From: Cryobacterium sp. SO1 | GTDB lineage: Bacteria > Actinomycetota > Actinomycetes > Actinomycetales > Microbacteriaceae | DNA length: 64,000 nt | Direction of reading: 5' to 3' | NCBI RefSeq assembly: GCF_004210215.2 | Contig: NZ_CP067394.1 | Location: forward strand, 2,170,001-2,234,000 | Part shown: in pieces, positions 8,653 through 16,080 of the stretch | How positions within the stretch are numbered: the stretch's first letter is position 1 | Layout of the letters: each line of letters opens with the position of its first letter | Made by a program: the position numbers and the translations under genes | The notes under the pieces: generated by a model | What the model was told of the DNA's origin: nothing | The model's input: the letters and a program-made list of their open reading frames with translations, nothing else | Databases searched by the model: none

Positions 8653-9446
8653 CGCGTCCCTCCGGCGTAATAGGCGCTGCCGCGGACGTAGCCACCGTCA
8701 TCGCCCTCAGGCTCCTCCGGGACGAGGCCGGTCTTGTCCTGCCCGGTATCGAGGATCGGTCTCAGGTGCGCATACCGCGGGGACCGGATCGGCCCTCGAA
8801 GCGCCATCGCGCAGGCTGCTTCGACCCGGGCCGGGGAGAACCGGCGCGAGAGGCGCAGCACGGCCAAGGCCGGGTCGAACCCGGCCTCCTCGATGGAGGC
8901 TGCTACGAAGATCTTGCCGATCACCGTCACCGTGGCCGGGCCCGTCCGGGCTGCCCAGTCGTTGATCCGGTCCCGGTCCCAGGCCTGCCAGCTGCGCCCC
9001 TCGGGCAAGTCCGCGTCGTTCGTCTGATACTGATTCACCGTGCTGGCCGGCAGCAACAGGTGGCAAGTCAAGCGTTCATCACCCCGATAGACCTCTAACA
9101 TCGTGTCCGTCACGCGAAGGTCAACGAGAGCGCCGATGTGACTGAAGGGGACGGAGTAGAAGTTCTTGGCCCAGACCACGTGAGCGTTTTTGTTCACCTT
9201 GCGCCGGTAAGACCAGGTGCTGATCTCGAACGGGACAGCGGGCAGGGGTTGCATCAGCGGGAGTTCCTCGGTGGTGAACACGCTCAGTCGGGAGCCTTCG
9301 CGTTTCTGGAACGGCTGCCGGTTATAGGCATCGATCTGTTCCCGAATCCGTCCCCGCAACTGCGCCAACGAGGTGAACTGCTCGTGCCTGAGCCCCGCGA
9401 TGACCCAGGTCGCAACATGAGACACCGTGTTCTCAACGCTCGCCTT
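8649..9446 (-). pseudogene. istA: istA transposase, C-terminal part (separated by RIT insertion)
   Basis: 265 codons covering the end of the IstA catalytic domain and the C-terminal domain: the frame opens with KASVENTV, which holds the catalytic glutamate of the DDE triad, and later has VNKNAHVVWAKNFYSVP typical of IstA. Joining its lysine codon at 9446 to the Asp codon at 12924-12922 recreates ...RAPKDKASVEN in frame, giving a transposase of about 518 residues. Confidence 0.88.
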
Positions 9447-9453
9447 GTCTTTG

Positions 9454-9473
9454 TTATCCCGAATTCGGGATAA
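9454..9473. repeat. 20-bp perfect palindrome at the left RIT end
   Basis: TTATCCCGAATTCGGGATAA is a perfect palindrome made of two facing TATCCCGA motifs. It sits between the crossover 7-mer and the 86-bp repeat at the left end only; the right end lacks this extra 27-bp segment. TATCCCGA also occurs repeatedly inside both inverted repeats, so it may be the recombinase recognition half-site. Confidence 0.75.
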
Positions 9474-9477
9474 GCGC

Positions 9478-9563
9478 GACTATCCCGAGGATTCTGTTAT
9501 CCCGAGTATCGGCCGCGATGCCTGTGCGGTGGCGGCCTGAGGGCTGATTTCCTCGGGATAATC
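9478..9563. repeat. RIT left inverted repeat (86 bp)
   Basis: Reverse complement of 12839-12924 with no mismatch by base-by-base comparison over 86 bases. It carries TATCCCGAG at 9481, TTATCCCGAG at 9496 and inverted CTCGGGATA at 9552. Its inner edge includes the stop codon of the third recombinase. Confidence 0.92.
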
Positions 9564-10581
9564 ACTTCAGCCCGGCGAGCTGCAGAATGAGGTCGTCGCC
9601 TCCGTTCCAGAGCGGTGCGAGGTCGGGTGTGGAGCTGCCTGCTTTCTGGATCGCCTCACGGACCATCTGGTTGTCGGCCGACGCATAAATGCTCGTGGTC
9701 GAGATGTTCGCGTGGCCGAGGAATTCCTTGATGTGGGGAAGGGGAACCCCGACGCGCAGCATCTGCATCGCGCGGGCGTGCCGAAGCTGGTGGGCATGGA
9801 CCTTCTCCGGGACCTCCGAACAGTGTTGCCGTGCCGCGGTCGCGTGTTTGTTGAGCAGGTAGGAGATGTTGTCCTGGCTCATCGGGTGCCGGCGACCCGC
9901 CCGGACAGTGAAGAACAACAAGGCAGCCGAATTCGCCGCGCCGGGATGCAGCTCGGCCAGATACTGGTCGAGGTGGCGGGCGGTCTTGTCCATCAGCGGG
10001 ACGGTCCTGCTCTTGCGGCCTTTGCCGGTGAGCGTCACCCGCGCGGCACCGATCGTGGTGTCGATATCCGCTGGGGTCAGGTCCAAAATCTCCTGGATTC
10101 GCGCGGCGGCGTCGAAGGTGAGCAGGATGAGGGTGGTGTCCCGGCGCCCGCGGCCGGTGTGCTGTCCGGGGGCGCGGATCAGCGCGTCGACGGCGGGCAT
10201 GCTCAACCCGTCCGGGGCTCGCGTCGGCGTCCGGGCGGGTCTGACCTGGGTGACCTCCAGCCAGATCGACACCAGTGCCGGATCCTCGCCGGCGCAATAC
10301 GACAGGAACGACTTGACCGCGGCCAGGCGCTGGTTCGCGGAGGAAGCTGCGAGATGCCGGGTCTCCAACAGCCAGGTGAGGAAGGCAGTGATGGTGGAGC
10401 GGTCGATGACCTCGAAGGAGACCTCGGCCAGGGCGAGGTGCTGCGACTCGCGCAGGAAGTCGAGCAGGGCGTTCAGCGCGGTTCTGTAGGAGCGGATGGT
10501 GTGCGGACTGAGCCGCCGCGACCGGGGCAGGTGGACCGTCAGCCAGGATCGGACCAGTCGGAAGAAGTCATCGGAGGCCAT
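9562..10581 (-). CDS. ritC: tyrosine recombinase, third of RIT trio
   Basis: A 339-residue tyrosine recombinase: N-terminal SAM-like domain (LSPHTIRSYRTALNALLDFL), catalytic AARIQEILDLTPADID (first Arg), LTGKGRKSRTVPL (Lys), HAHQLRHARAMQML (HxLRH) and LGHANISTTSIYA (nucleophile Tyr). The ATG at 10581 giving MASDDFFRLV is chosen; it lies 13 bases inside the previous gene, as usual for RIT trios. The stop codon falls within the inverted repeat. Confidence 0.88.
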   Translation of the reverse strand: MASDDFFRLVRSWLTVHLPRSRRLSPHTIRSYRTALNALLDFLRESQHLALAEVSFEVIDRSTITAFLTWLLETRHLAASSANQRLAAVKSFLSYCAGEDPALVSIWLEVTQVRPARTPTRAPDGLSMPAVDALIRAPGQHTGRGRRDTTLILLTFDAAARIQEILDLTPADIDTTIGAARVTLTGKGRKSRTVPLMDKTARHLDQYLAELHPGAANSAALLFFTVRAGRRHPMSQDNISYLLNKHATAARQHCSEVPEKVHAHQLRHARAMQMLRVGVPLPHIKEFLGHANISTTSIYASADNQMVREAIQKAGSSTPDLAPLWNGGDDLILQLAGLK

Positions 10582-11542
10582 CGGGGGCCTCCAGGAGTGC
10601 GGATTCGATTCCGGTGTTGGCGATCCGGCGCAGGTCGACGTGGAAGTCCGCGGCAAGGTGGAAGTAGTACCAGGTGTCCTCCGTGTTGGCGTGTCCGAGA
10701 TGCAGGCTCAAATAGGCCACCAACGCTTCCGGGTCCTTCCCGGCGAGGACCCACCGGTTGATGTTCTCGACCACATGGGCATGGCGGAGGTCGTAGACGC
10801 GCGGCGGCGAACCCGGGCTGGACACGACGGGCGGGTCGGCGGCGGCCAGCAGCTGCTGGAACCAGTAGTCGATCGTGCAGTCGCTATAGAAACCTCCGTA
10901 GCGATTCGGGAAGAACGGGACCCGGTCCGGATGGTGGACGCTGATCGTCGCGTCATAGTTGCGGCAGTATTCGTGCAGGTCTGGTGAGAGGAAGACGATG
11001 CGGTCCTTGTGCCCTTTGGACTGCCGGATGCTCACCGTGCCGCGGGCCAGGTCGACGTCGTTGCGGTGCAGCGTGCGGGCTTCGCTCGGCCGCAGCCCCA
11101 GGCAGTAGATCATCCGGAAGATCACCGGGATGATCACCTCCCGTCTGCCGCCATAGCCGGTGGCCTTGATGTCGTCGGCGGCGTCGAAGAGGGACCGTAG
11201 CTGCGCGTGGGAGTAGATGTGCGGGCGGTAACGAATTTGTTTGCCGGGGATGCCCGGCGGGATGACGAAGGCGCTCAGGCCGAGGGCGCCCATATGTTTG
11301 GCCAGTTGCCGGATCGGGGTGATCCGCCGCATCTGCCCGTTGACGTGCTCATCCGGGCGGGCGACGGCCCAGGACATGGCCATCTCCTTCGTCAGCGTCA
11401 CCTCGCCCGGGTAAGTCTCAGCACACATCCTGTCGAAGCGGCGCAGATGCGACTCGGAGTTCACGTAGGGCAACCCGATCGCGTGCTTGAGCTCCAGCAG
11501 GGACTGCAGCGGAGCGGCCAGGCCGCTGACGAAGCCGCTCAT
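10568..11542 (-). CDS. ritB: tyrosine recombinase, second of RIT trio
   Basis: A 324-residue tyrosine recombinase with CLGLRPSEARTLHRNDVD (Arg), RQSKGHKDRIVFL (Lys), YDLRHAHVVENI (HxxR region, with DLRH) and LGHANTEDTWYYFHL (Tyr). It starts with an ATG that overlaps the stop of the first recombinase (ATGA) and overlaps the third at its end, so the three are one coupled transcript. Confidence 0.87.
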   Translation of the reverse strand: MSGFVSGLAAPLQSLLELKHAIGLPYVNSESHLRRFDRMCAETYPGEVTLTKEMAMSWAVARPDEHVNGQMRRITPIRQLAKHMGALGLSAFVIPPGIPGKQIRYRPHIYSHAQLRSLFDAADDIKATGYGGRREVIIPVIFRMIYCLGLRPSEARTLHRNDVDLARGTVSIRQSKGHKDRIVFLSPDLHEYCRNYDATISVHHPDRVPFFPNRYGGFYSDCTIDYWFQQLLAAADPPVVSSPGSPPRVYDLRHAHVVENINRWVLAGKDPEALVAYLSLHLGHANTEDTWYYFHLAADFHVDLRRIANTGIESALLEAPDGLR

Positions 11543-12783
11543 CAGAGTGCTCCTCTCGGCTCGATACCGGCGAAGTCGAGGCAGCACTCCCGCATGCGCT
11601 CGTCGTCGGCCGAGAGGTAGTGTTTCGCCGAGGTGATCCCCCGGTGCCCGAGGGCGCCGGAGATCACCGGCAGCGGTGTGCCGTCCGCCAGCAGCCGGGT
11701 GGCGAACGAGGCCCGCAACACCCGGAAGCCGCGGCCGGTGCCGTTCTGGGTGACAGTGCCGGAGCGGGCGAAGGCCCGCGCGGCCACCCAATACAAACTG
11801 TGGGATAGGGTCAGGCCCACGTAGGGGGCATGGGAGCGCAGGAAAACATGGTCGTCGTCCCCGTCGACGGGTCTGCCATGCAACAGATACTCCGCAATCG
11901 CCTCACCGACCTCGGCCAGCAGCGGCAACGTCACCGACGCCCCCGTCTTGTGCTGGGTGAGAGTGATTCGTGCGTGCGGCCAGTCGATATCGCGCAACCG
12001 CAACCCTGCGATGTCCACCGGCCGCAGCCCCGTCCGGGCGCCAACCAGCAGCATTGCTCTGTCCCGTAAGCCCATCGGTGTGGACACCGCCGCGGAGTTC
12101 ACCAGCGCGTCGACTCCGTCGGCCGAGATGACTCCCACCGAGCGGACACGCCGCACCCTCTGAGCCGGGACCGCCTGCGAGAGTCCGACGCCGTAGCCGG
12201 ATTCCTCCCAGAAGCGACACAGCACGCGCAGCGCCGACAGCACTGTCCTCATGCTCCCCGGCTGGTACCGGCTGCCGAGAAACACCACCATTGCCGACAC
12301 GTCCATTCTGGACAGCGCCCGAGCATCGGCCACGCCGCGGTCGGGCAGCCACGCCAACGCGGCGCGCGACACCGTCGCATACAGATTCTGGGTGCTGACG
12401 GCCAACGACCGGCCCTGCAGCCAGCGCTCGAACTGCTCCTGGACCGGGCGGAAGACCACGTCCAGCGCATCATTCGGATGCGCCGGGCGAGCCAGACACC
12501 ACTCATAGGACCCGGTCCGTGCCACCTCCGACAGCACCAGAGCGGCCTTGCGCAGCAGCTTGCTTTTCCACCCTTTGAACCGGCCGTCCCGATACTCCGC
12601 GGCGACGAATTCAATAAACGCGGCGACGGCCTCCTCTCTGAACTCATCGATACCGTCGCGGGAACAGAACCTCGCGAACTGGGACCACGCCCACCGGTAC
12701 TGCATCGTCGTCGATGGCGCATGCTGCAGTCCACTCATGGCAGCATCCGCCTGCACGATCAGCTCGCCAATAGAAACATTCAT
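11542..12783 (-). CDS. ritA: tyrosine recombinase, first of RIT trio
   Basis: A 413-residue tyrosine recombinase: GARTGLRPVDIAGLRLRDID (Arg), TQHKTGASVTLPL (Lys), FRVLRASFATRLL (Arg of the HxxR box, here without the usual second His) and LGHRGITSAKHYL (Tyr). The ATG at 12783 has a GGAGGTGA ribosome site nine bases upstream, which decides the start over the GTG at 12795. Confidence 0.87.
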   Translation of the reverse strand: MNVSIGELIVQADAAMSGLQHAPSTTMQYRWAWSQFARFCSRDGIDEFREEAVAAFIEFVAAEYRDGRFKGWKSKLLRKAALVLSEVARTGSYEWCLARPAHPNDALDVVFRPVQEQFERWLQGRSLAVSTQNLYATVSRAALAWLPDRGVADARALSRMDVSAMVVFLGSRYQPGSMRTVLSALRVLCRFWEESGYGVGLSQAVPAQRVRRVRSVGVISADGVDALVNSAAVSTPMGLRDRAMLLVGARTGLRPVDIAGLRLRDIDWPHARITLTQHKTGASVTLPLLAEVGEAIAEYLLHGRPVDGDDDHVFLRSHAPYVGLTLSHSLYWVAARAFARSGTVTQNGTGRGFRVLRASFATRLLADGTPLPVISGALGHRGITSAKHYLSADDERMRECCLDFAGIEPRGAL

Positions 12784-12838
12784 CTCGAAGCTCACCTCCA
12801 GTGAAATCGAAAGAGATGAGCCAGCGTAGGCGGGCCGC

Positions 12839-12924
12839 GATTATCCCGAGGAAATCAGCCCTCAGGCCGCCACCGCACAGGCATCGCGGCCGATACTCGG
12901 GATAACAGAATCCTCGGGATAGTC
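12839..12924. repeat. RIT right inverted repeat (86 bp)
   Basis: Exact reverse complement of 9478-9563. It lies between the ritA start region and the split istA. Here the repeat directly abuts the crossover 7-mer, without the additional palindrome seen at the left end. Confidence 0.92.
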
Positions 12925-13680
12925 TTTGGGCGCACGCACCCTGCCCGGCAATACCGCGGCCGAATAGTGCCCCGCCATCTCCCGGTAGGCGTCGTTGAGA
13001 ACGACCTCTCCCTCCCGAGGGTGCGAGATCACCCCGGTCTTCAGGTTGTCGGGCACCAGGCGCGGGGCGCTGCCGCCGAAGAAGGCGAACATCGCCGCAT
13101 GGGCGCGCAGCCACGAATCCTGGCGCATACCCAGGCTCGCTTCCACGAACGCATACCGGCTGAAGGGCAGGCACGCGACGAACAAATACACCTTCGAGAT
13201 CTCACCGGTCGTCGGATCCAACAGCTGCATCGTGGGCCCGGACCAGTCGACCTCGATGCTGCGGCCGGCCTTGTGGCCCACGCGAGACGACGCCCCGGTC
13301 ACGGCGGCGTGCTCGCCATAGAGCCGGCAGAACCGGTCGTAACTCATCGTTGCCTGCCCGGCGCGAGAAGACGCGTCGACATACTCCTGGTGGAGCAGCT
13401 TCAACGTCACCCCGACCCGGGCCAGCTCGGTGTGCACCCGAGCCCAGTCCGGCTGCGCGAACACGCTCTCGCGGACCCCGCGACCGGGAAACAACGCCGA
13501 ATACACCTCAGCCTCCGACAGCTCAGCGATGTCAGCCCAGCCGAGACCTGCCAGCTCGGCCGCGTCGAGGACCGCCTGAATGCTGTGCCGGGACATCCCC
13601 TGAGCCGACTCGATCGCCCGCCGCGACAAGCCCTGATTACGCAGCTGCAACACCAGCTTCGCTTTGATCTTCCGTACCAT
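12922..13680 (-). pseudogene. istA: istA transposase, N-terminal part (separated by RIT insertion)
   Basis: 253 codons from the ATG at 13680 to the break: N-terminal HTH (NQGLSRRAIESAQGMSRHSI), then the retroviral-integrase-like domain with catalytic Asp in SIEVDWSGPTM and VPDNLKTGV. The frame continues past the break into the RIT repeat as about 20 unrelated residues. A GGAAGGAG ribosome site precedes ATG 13680; a GTG at 13698 lies within a hairpin and is less likely. Confidence 0.88.
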
Positions 13681-13690
13681 TACCGGTACT

Positions 13691-13723
13691 CCTTCCACCG
13701 TGTGGCCATCACACGGTGGAAGG
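13691..13723 (-). promoter_or_regulatory. istA: hairpin enclosing the istA ribosome-binding site
   Basis: CCTTCCACCGTGTG and its perfect complement (14-bp arms) are separated by a 5-base loop. In the istA transcript the 3' arm contains GGAAGG, the ribosome site for the ATG at 13680. Transcripts entering from outside the element would fold and hide this site, a known way for insertion sequences to avoid activation by read-through; that role here is inferred. Confidence 0.6.
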
Positions 13724-13819
13724 AGCTTTTCAGGTGGGGCTCAACCACGCCGACAGTGGTGCTGAACAGTGCGAATCACGGACCTGAACAGTGGTGCTCA
13801 AGCGCACCCCAGGTGGTGC

Positions 13820-13950
13820 CCACCGAAGCCAATATTCATAGATGCCCTGCTCCCGCAGATACGCGCCGCGCCCGTTCCGCGAGATGGCGACCTTGTAGGC
13901 GGTGAGGTGGTCAAGTTTCTGCTTCGGGGTGAACGACCGCCGGGGCGTGG
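13820..13950 (-). pseudogene. IS3-type OrfA (N-terminal) remnant
   Basis: Read on the minus strand, the DNA encodes RRSFTPKQKLDHLTAYK ... GAYLREQGIY, the N-terminus of the OrfA transposase subunit found in IS3-related elements of actinobacteria. No in-frame start is clear upstream, and the frame is cut a few codons later by the end of the IS21 element at 13801. It is a broken remnant into which the IS21 element probably inserted. Confidence 0.6.
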
Positions 13951-14483
13951 GGCCGCCTGCGCGGGGGGCCGGGACTGCTGTTATTCATGGGACTATCGTC
14001 GCGCACGGCGATCAACGATGGGCTGGACATTTGGTGGGACATCCTGATTCTCGCCCCACGTCAAACGGCGGACTTGCTCTGAGCTACTGGCCTCAACTCA
14101 CCCTGACACGTGCGGGACCGGCACGGTGACGACGAAGTCCACCACGCGCCGGGCATGACACCGTTGGTTCAACCACCTGGGCATTTGGAAGTATCGGGCT
14201 GCCGGCGCTGCCTTGCTAGATCCGATACAACTGATCAAGAAGCTTGTCTCTGCCAATCACTCTCATCAGATTCCGTTAGGTACCGTGAATGTACGGTCAA
14301 ATTCCATCGCTTAGAGCGAGCCGCTCGCGCTTCCTGGCTCTATCTGGCCATTCGTCTGCCAGCACCAGCTCCACCCAGGTGAGCTGGAACTCTTCGATAC
14401 GACGAGCCGCATGATTCACGGTCGCCGCACTCTCCGCGATGATTGACAGCTTCGCAAGTCTTAATCGCTCGGGCGTACACCAA
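13951..14483. other. no supported gene
   Basis: About 530 bases between the IS3 remnant and the PP2C gene. Small open frames on the plus strand have no ribosome site and no recognisable family; I see neither a terminator nor an RNA gene. Confidence 0.5.
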
Positions 14484-15230
14484 TTACGGCCGACCTAGGA
14501 CGCCTATGGAACAGTCGTCCTTGGTCGCGTTGCGCACTCTGACGTCTACGAGCTTCCGCAACTGTTTCTTGGGCTTCGAGTTCCTGCTCAGTCTGGTGGG
14601 CGTAGCCCCAACGGCCACGATGATCTTGGTGCATGCGGCCGCCAGCTGACGCGTGCGAGCGTTGAACAGGCTTTCCCCAGCGCCGTCGCTCATAAGGATG
14701 AACCCGGTCACCCCTTGCAGCGAGCCTCGAAACAGTCGCATCGACCCGGCGGCTCCCGAAGAGGTCACGAAGGTTGTTTGATTCGCGAACTCGCTGTTGT
14801 CTGGAGCGGAGCAGACATGCAGTTCCCCGTTCTTGAGGTATCCAATAACCCCGTCACCCACATGTGCGCCGAGGAACTGATCGCCAGAGACCGCAACGCC
14901 GAGAAAGGTAGAGGCGAAGTCTTGCACGTCACGACCGTGACGCTCGGCGACTGTGGTGACCTTGGCGAGAAGCCGCTCTAGAAGCTCGATCTTGACTTGT
15001 CCACCGTCGATGCGCGCCACAAGCTGGTCGAACTGCTCGACCAGCGCGACGCATCCCTCGTCTACTACTGCTTGCGCACCGAATTCGGAGTGAGAGGCAG
15101 ACCCTGCGCCGTCAGCGAGACAGATCGCCTGGACGTCACCCCGCGAAAGATATTGCGTCCGATCCTGTCCGCGCGTTCCGTCGAGCTCGTGCCCTCGACC
15201 ACGAGCTTGATGGTGGAACTCGTTGAACAT
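14484..15230 (-). CDS. PP2C-type protein phosphatase of a TerY-P-like triad
   Basis: A 248-residue Ser/Thr phosphatase of the short PP2C type found with TerY and a kinase. Metal-binding motifs are present: QDRTQYL with Asp near residue 22, ICLADGAGSASHSE, AHVGDGVIGYL, LMSDGAGES and TKDDCSIGVL at the end. The ATG abuts the TAA of the vWA gene, so it is the last gene of the operon and is translated with it. It probably reverses phosphorylation by the kinase encoded two genes upstream; its substrate is unknown. Confidence 0.85.
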   Translation of the reverse strand: MFNEFHHQARGRGHELDGTRGQDRTQYLSRGDVQAICLADGAGSASHSEFGAQAVVDEGCVALVEQFDQLVARIDGGQVKIELLERLLAKVTTVAERHGRDVQDFASTFLGVAVSGDQFLGAHVGDGVIGYLKNGELHVCSAPDNSEFANQTTFVTSSGAAGSMRLFRGSLQGVTGFILMSDGAGESLFNARTRQLAAACTKIIVAVGATPTRLSRNSKPKKQLRKLVDVRVRNATKDDCSIGVLGRP

Positions 15231-15911
15231 TTACAAATCCGCCCAGCCTGCTAAGCCCTCAAGATCAAGCTTGACGGCGTCGCCGGGCGTGGACCGCGAG
15301 ACTCGGGAAACAGACTTCGATAGCCACTCGAAGAACTCTTTGAAGCTCAGGCCTCGGAGGCGAAGCGGAGGTCGGTTCGGGCTGAATCGCGCGAGTACGT
15401 CCATGTCAGCATCCGCGCCGATCCCGATCGGGAAGACCGTGAGTTTCTTCTGAGCGACGAGTTCGGTCACGCGACGGACTGCGCGTTCGAGCTCATCGGA
15501 ACGCCCGTTCGGTTGGCCGTCGGTCATCAGAACGAGCCAGGGCTGGTAGTACAGGACGCCCGCGTTGGAGTATGTGGACTTGCGCTTCTCGAGGGTGTCG
15601 AGCGCGAGGTTCACACCGTCACCGAGGGCTGTGCCGCCAGTCGCATCGATGGCATCGATGCGACTCAGGCGCTCGACGCTCGCGAAGTCTTGAATCAGAC
15701 TCGCCGCGGAGTTGAACTCGACAATGCTTACCTCGGCGGCATCGTGCGCGTCGTCATCTTCGTCGATCGCATCGTAGAACAGGTTGACGCCCTGGACGAG
15801 TTCGCGAATCTTCTCTCCCATCATCGATCCGCTCGTGTCGAGGCAGAGCGCTACGGGGACGCGCGGGGTTGGGTTCTCGACGAGGTCGTCGGCGCCAATA
15901 TTGAGTGCCAT
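15231..15911 (-). CDS. TerY-like vWA domain protein
   Basis: A 226-residue von Willebrand factor A protein. The MIDAS metal site is complete: CLDTSGSMMG (DxSxS), DATGGTALGDG (Thr) and MTDGQPNGRS (Asp). In TerY-P triads vWA, PP2C and kinase genes occur together, here in the same order and strand. An AGGAAGG ribosome site precedes the ATG 39 bases after the kinase stop. It is probably the scaffold of the signalling triad. Confidence 0.88.
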   Translation of the reverse strand: MALNIGADDLVENPTPRVPVALCLDTSGSMMGEKIRELVQGVNLFYDAIDEDDDAHDAAEVSIVEFNSAASLIQDFASVERLSRIDAIDATGGTALGDGVNLALDTLEKRKSTYSNAGVLYYQPWLVLMTDGQPNGRSDELERAVRRVTELVAQKKLTVFPIGIGADADMDVLARFSPNRPPLRLRGLSFKEFFEWLSKSVSRVSRSTPGDAVKLDLEGLAGWADL

Positions 15912-15915
15912 GGGA

Positions 15916-16080
15916 TTACCTTCCTGCTGATGTTTGATGCTTCGTGTGGATCAGGAGCTCAGCCATGTGACAAAGCGCTGCCAGGAGCTCTTCTTGGCCG
16001 GCGCAGCTGGGGTCGTGGATGCGGTCGCCGACCTCGTGGCAGTGCGCGATGAGCGCGCGGTAGTTGGTCGCGGTGGACAA
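15916..16080 (-). other. alternative-frame 3' tail of the kinase gene
   Basis: In the frame shifted relative to the kinase, codons from about 16100 to the TAA at 15916-15918 encode a tidy helical peptide ([18 protein letters not shown] ... [16 protein letters not shown]) whose third positions are far richer in G/C than those of the kinase frame over the same DNA. A TTG at 16080 could start it as a separate peptide, but without a ribosome site. More likely it is the true C-terminus, displaced by an indel near 16100. Confidence 0.45.

Larger units (their letters stand above)
9447..12928 (-). mobile_element. RIT element (recombinase-in-trio) inserted in istA
   Basis: Three overlapping tyrosine recombinase genes lie between 86-bp perfect inverted repeats. 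The 7-mer GTCTTTG occurs at both boundaries (9447-9453 and 12922-12928), which is the duplicated or shared crossover sequence; removing one copy plus the DNA between them heals istA exactly. Trio organisation with inverted ends matches the published RIT class. The insertion falls only a few codons before the catalytic glutamate codon of istA. Confidence 0.85.
7806..13801 (-). mobile_element. IS21-family insertion sequence interrupted by a RIT element
   Basis: Both ends carry TTGAGCACCAC pointing inward (7806-7816 and, inverted, 13791-13801), each followed by an internal TTCAGCACCAC copy (left near 7829, right near 13761), as expected of IS21-type multiple end repeats. Inside are istB and an istA that is split in two. 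A GCG triplet flanks both ends, a possible short target duplication. A perfect-arm hairpin (GAGCACCAGTGGTG ... CACCACTGGTGCTC, 7852-7891) lies past istB. The element is about 2.5 kb without the nested insertion. Confidence 0.85.

Noticed and set aside
9447..12928. TATCCCGA repeats considered as a CRISPR-like array
   Set aside because: Spacing is irregular, units are 8-10 bases and occur in both directions; they belong to recombinase end sites. No CRISPR array or cas gene is seen in the window.
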